From NCBI GenBank assembly GCA_002457365.1, contig NTKP01000006.1, forward strand, positions 1-43,536: 43,536 nt of DNA, read 5' to 3'. The position numbers were made by a program, and so were the translations under genes. Position 1 is the stretch's first letter; the number at the start of each line of letters is the position of its first letter. The notes beneath the pieces are model-generated. The model saw only the letters and a list, made by a program, of their open reading frames with translations, made no database searches and was not told the DNA's origin. Shown piece by piece: positions 40,679 through 43,536 of the stretch. Source of the DNA: Rhodothermaeota bacterium MED-G12 (GTDB lineage Bacteria; Bacteroidota; Rhodothermia; Balneolales; Balneolaceae).

Positions 40679-42382
40679 ATGTCATTCCGCTGGGTCATTA
40701 CACAGCCGGAACAGGAGGAAGCTATATCCACTTTAATGGATATGCTCAACGTTCCGGAATCCATAGCTCGACTATTGGCAATACGGGGTATTTCAAGCTT
40801 TGAAAATGCAAAACAATTTTTCCGACCATCCTTAAACGAACTGTACGATCCTTTTCTAATGAAAGACATGGATCGAGCGTCCGAGCGTCTTTCCTTAGCT
40901 ATTCGTTCTAACGAAAAAGTACTAGTGTACGGGGATTATGATGTTGATGGTACCACCGCAACGGCTATTGTCTATTCCTTCCTAAAGGAATTCGGAGTGG
41001 TGGTGGACTATTATATTCCCCATCGGTTTAAAGAGGGATATGGGATTAACCCAGAGGGCGTGCAGTATGCTCATGAGATGGGCGCGCAGGTCATTGTATC
41101 GGTGGATTGTGGTATTACTGCCATTGACGAAGCCGAGGAAATCAAAGCCTTGGGTATGGATCTCATTATATGTGATCACCATACGGTAGGAGCTGCGTTG
41201 CCCAATGCGTATGCCGTCTTAGATCCTAAACGAGAAGACTGCTCCTATCCATTTGATGGATTGTCAGGAGCGGGGGTTGGTTTTAAATTGGTTCAGGCTA
41301 CTCTAGCCCGTTTGGGGCTTCCTGCGAAGGAAGCCTATGATTATTTGGATCTACTGGCCGTTTCCATAGCATCGGATATCGTGCCCATTATCGATGAAAA
41401 TCGAATATTGATGTGGGCTGGATTAGAGCGGCTCAGAACGAACCCTAGAGTCGGAATTCAGGCCCTGATGAACCTAATACGGGTGCCACAAGCCGAATTG
41501 GATACCAAAAAAATTGTGTTTTCCATTGGCCCACGAATCAATGCAGCGGGTCGGATGGGAGATGCGTCCACGGCAGTGAAGTTATTAATTGCCAAGGATG
41601 AGCCCGAGGCCAACTTAATGGCCAGAGAATTGGAAGGAATTAATGCGAAGCGGCGCGATACCGATACCACCACCATGAATGAAGCGGTCGAACAGATTGA
41701 AGAGCAGCTGAATATGGATCGGATCTCGGCACTGGTGCTATTTAACCCGGATTGGCACTTAGGGGTCATAGGCATTGTGGCTTCCCGTTTGGTGGACCAA
41801 TACCATAGGCCAGCCATTATGCTCAGTGAGGTCGATGGAAAGATCAAAGGCTCTGCCAGAAGTATCCGTGGATTTAACATTTACGAAGCAATTCGGGAGT
41901 GCGATGACTTACTGGAGCAATTTGGTGGGCATGAATACGCAGCTGGTTTGACCTTAAAGGATGGCGTGCTAAAAGAATTCCGAAAACGAATGAACAGCAA
42001 GGCCGTAGAAGAACTCTCTGGAAGCTCCTTTGAAGCTGAATTACTGGTTGATGCAGAAATAAACCTGGCAGAGATCGATGGAAAGTTCTGGAAATTGCTG
42101 CATCAGTTTCAACCATTTGGCCCAGCGAATACGAAACCCTTGTTTACTAGTAAGGCGTTAAGCGCGGTTGGAGTACCGACCATAGTTGGGAATGGGCACT
42201 TGAAACTTCGATTAAAGCAGGAAGGCTCTCCCACTTTTGATGCGATTGGGTTCAATATGCATGATTTAATGCCCATAGTGAGGGACGGAAAACCCTTTGA
42301 CATTGCCTATGAGCTGGAAGAAAACACCTGGAATGGCAACACCTCCATACAGATTCATTTGCGGGATATTAAGGAATCTTAG
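40679..42382 (+). CDS. recJ: Single-stranded-DNA-specific exonuclease RecJ
   Basis: RecJ degrades single-stranded DNA 5' to 3' in recombination and repair. The 567-residue protein has the DHH-family motifs VYGDYDVDGTTATAIVYSFL (about 82-101), VSVDCGI and ICDHHTVGAALPNAYAVLDP, then GPRINAAGRMGDASTAVKLL, GVIGIVASRLVDQYHRPAIML and, in the DHHA1 domain, GGHEYAAGLTL. The C-terminal OB-type domain is present. AAAGGAAA upstream of the ATG supports the start. It is transcribed away from leucine dehydrogenase (177-bp shared upstream region). Confidence 0.96.
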   Translation: MSFRWVITQPEQEEAISTLMDMLNVPESIARLLAIRGISSFENAKQFFRPSLNELYDPFLMKDMDRASERLSLAIRSNEKVLVYGDYDVDGTTATAIVYSFLKEFGVVVDYYIPHRFKEGYGINPEGVQYAHEMGAQVIVSVDCGITAIDEAEEIKALGMDLIICDHHTVGAALPNAYAVLDPKREDCSYPFDGLSGAGVGFKLVQATLARLGLPAKEAYDYLDLLAVSIASDIVPIIDENRILMWAGLERLRTNPRVGIQALMNLIRVPQAELDTKKIVFSIGPRINAAGRMGDASTAVKLLIAKDEPEANLMARELEGINAKRRDTDTTTMNEAVEQIEEQLNMDRISALVLFNPDWHLGVIGIVASRLVDQYHRPAIMLSEVDGKIKGSARSIRGFNIYEAIRECDDLLEQFGGHEYAAGLTLKDGVLKEFRKRMNSKAVEELSGSSFEAELLVDAEINLAEIDGKFWKLLHQFQPFGPANTKPLFTSKALSAVGVPTIVGNGHLKLRLKQEGSPTFDAIGFNMHDLMPIVRDGKPFDIAYELEENTWNGNTSIQIHLRDIKES

Positions 42383-42391
42383 GCTTGTGTA

Positions 42392-42422
42392 TTGTTTCTC
42401 CAAGCTAAAGGGTGTATATTTG
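42392..42422 (+). promoter_or_regulatory. Bacteroidota-type promoter of tRNA-Phe
   Basis: TATATTTG (42415-42422) matches the TAnnTTTG -7 consensus of Bacteroidota primary sigma factors, with ATTG 20 bp upstream. The expected start is about 8 nt before the tRNA. Confidence 0.5.
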
Positions 42423-42436
42423 CCATCCTTTCGGTT

Positions 42437-42512
<76 letters not shown>

Positions 42513-42515
42513 TTA

Positions 42516-42562
42516 TAAAACCTTGCTTGTCAGTAATTTATTGACTTTCAGGGTTTTTTTGT
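42516..42562 (+). terminator. Terminator after tRNA-Phe
   Basis: AAAACCT and AGGGTTTT flank an inner GTCA/TGAC stem and are followed by a long T-run. The stem has interruptions. The stretch 42563-42645 after it has no gene; it includes GGGACAAC twice (near 42584 and 42594). Confidence 0.55.
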
Positions 42563-42645
42563 TTGAGGGAGATGAGGAAAATTGGGACAACCGTGGGACA
42601 ACTTGAAAATGCCATGAAATCTATCCATAACGTGTTGCCCCAATA

Positions 42646-42825
42646 TCACTCTTCAGCATAACTATCGGTTATCATTCTTTCCAAATAATACCCAACCACG
42701 CACATGAAAAACACCCTTAAAAGTACATAAACTACATCATCCTGTGTAAAGAGTACGTAGACAGAAAGTAGTATGGTAAAGCAGATCCATCGTATTTTTT
42801 GAGATCGGATAAAAAAATCTCTCAT
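42646..42825 (-). CDS. Small membrane protein (59 aa) coupled to the upstream lipoprotein
   Basis: 59 residues starting MRDFFIRSQKIRW and ending ITDSYAEE. Two hydrophobic segments, ICFTILLSVYVLF (about 14-26) and VVYVLLRVFFMCVVGYYL (about 31-48), predict a small inner-membrane hairpin with the basic start in the cytoplasm. The ATG overlaps the TGA stop of the preceding gene in an ATGA, the usual mark of translational coupling. No family is recognised. The overlap plus the two clean hydrophobic stretches make it a likely real gene although it is short. Confidence 0.7.
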   Translation of the reverse strand: MRDFFIRSQKIRWICFTILLSVYVLFTQDDVVYVLLRVFFMCVVGYYLERMITDSYAEE

Positions 42826-43202
42826 TGCAGCACCTTATTTTTGATGAAAACGATCACCTTTCCTGAAATAAGGTACATATCCGTACTTATCCTACCGCCT
42901 ACACCGTCACCTAAACTCAGATCTATTATCGCTTCGCCCCCTTCTTGTCTTACTTTGTCTTTAATTTCTTTGAGCATCTTCTCTATTTCACAGCTACATC
43001 CTTCCACAGAAATTTCACCAATGATTTTATATTCATCACTATTTAATTGTTCTTGGTTGTACACCTTCACCTCAAAGTTTTCGTCTTTAGGTACTTGCGA
43101 ACTATTGTCATACGGGATATAAGTGGGGGTGATACACCCATATAAAGTTATTATGCTGGTAAGTAGAAATATTTTAGTGTGTGGTTGAATCACAGGATTC
43201 AT
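42822..43202 (-). CDS. Hypothetical lipoprotein
   Basis: 126 residues with a lipoprotein signal (MNPVIQPHTKIFLLTSIITLYGC, Cys at residue 23). The mature part contains YKIIGEISVEGCSCEIEKMLKEIKDKVRQEGGEAIIDLSLGDG and ends with SGKVIVFIKNKVLQ. The strand-helix-strand pattern with an invariant-looking GGEAI turn recalls small periplasmic lipoproteins of the YbjQ/DUF4156 type, but I do not assign it. A CSC motif in the middle could form a disulfide or bind metal. The stop overlaps the start of the 59-aa gene. Confidence 0.75.
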   Translation of the reverse strand: MNPVIQPHTKIFLLTSIITLYGCITPTYIPYDNSSQVPKDENFEVKVYNQEQLNSDEYKIIGEISVEGCSCEIEKMLKEIKDKVRQEGGEAIIDLSLGDGVGGRISTDMYLISGKVIVFIKNKVLQ

Positions 43203-43267
43203 TGTATTAATAGAGAAAATGATTTACCATTTAGCAATCTATATCTTTACTTAACATAGGTCAAATT

Positions 43268-43536
43268 ATGATATATGTTATTATCGGTGTTAGCCTAATT
43301 TTTGGATCCTTAGCGTTCATTCTGACTAAAGATAATGCGCAATACTTATTAGCTGGCTATAATACAATGTCTAAAGAGCAAAGAGAGCAAATCGATATAG
43401 AGGCTTATCTTAAGATGTTTAAGCAGGCTCACATAACATTAGCTATTAGCACCTTAGTGCTGGGTGTAGTTACTCTGTTATGGTTTGGAGATCGATCGGC
43501 AGCACTTTTTATATCGATATACCCTTTACTTTTTTA
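43268..43536 (+). CDS. DUF3784 membrane protein, 3' end beyond the window
   Basis: The frame starts at ATG 43268 and runs off the right edge (about 89 residues visible). It begins with a membrane helix (IYVIIGVSLIFGSLAFIL), followed by LLAGYNTMSKEQREQIDIEAYLKMFKQ, the signature of the DUF3784 family (AGYNT(M/L)SKEE), a second helix ITLAISTLVLGVVTLLWFG and the start of a third. Members are small membrane proteins of unknown function. Confidence 0.8.
   Translation, partial: MIYVIIGVSLIFGSLAFILTKDNAQYLLAGYNTMSKEQREQIDIEAYLKMFKQAHITLAISTLVLGVVTLLWFGDRSAALFISIYPLLF

Noticed and set aside
40606..40869. Short frames on both strands around the recJ start
   Set aside because: They overlap the recJ coding region or its leader and have no conserved pattern; recJ has its own ribosome binding site.
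42563..42645. Integration-site remnant after tRNA-Phe (GGGACAAC twice)
   Set aside because: The repeat is only 8 bp, there is no recombinase gene in the window, and no copy of the tRNA end was seen.

Overview
The window is a 43.5 kb chromosomal segment of a Gram-negative, probably marine bacterium of the Bacteroidota/Balneolota side of the tree. The reasons are moderate GC, a complete Na+-translocating NADH:quinone reductase (Nqr), lipoproteins with Bacteroidota-like signal peptides, a leucine dehydrogenase, a TAnnTTTG-type promoter in front of tRNA-Phe, and ribosome binding sites that are often weak. A Balneolaceae-like organism is my best guess. It is an inference from gene content, not from a marker-gene tree.

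Layout. 1-569 is the 3' part of a DUF4097-type repeat protein. 676-3966 is a compact xseB-dxs-queA run. 4166-11641 carries nqrABCDEF plus both known maturation factors, apbE (FMN transfer to NqrB and NqrC) and, convergently, nqrM. A perfect terminator-like hairpin lies inside the first codons of apbE. tRNA-Arg(TCG) at 11806-11879 is followed by an AT-rich accessory block up to about 16.9 kb. This block holds a tiny zinc-ribbon ORF, an indoleamine 2,3-dioxygenase (IDO)-like protein bracketed by two pairs of structured repeats, two small split-barrel (PNPOx-like) proteins and a GAF-class III nucleotide cyclase. It is the least ordinary part of the window and the best candidate for an undescribed system.

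17.0-31.9 kb is mostly housekeeping: an Ntn-type asparaginase, purine nucleoside phosphorylase, a DivIVA-like protein, a PspB-like membrane protein and YggS; then a Nif3-family protein paired with a zinc-ribbon-family protein that has lost its cysteines, the RNase P RNA, smpB, a lipoprotein, a site-2 protease, arginine deiminase, a SirB1-like protein, RF3, a GNAT enzyme and a lytic transglycosylase.

32.3-42.4 kb holds the lipoate genes (lpdA, lipB, lipA), phospholipid genes (plsY, gpsA), an AlbA_2-domain protein, an A-type Fe-S carrier, Hsp33, leucine dehydrogenase and recJ. tRNA-Phe(GAA) follows. The right end has a translationally coupled pair of small envelope proteins and the start of a DUF3784 membrane protein.

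No rRNA, CRISPR array, integrase, transposase or complete prophage is visible.
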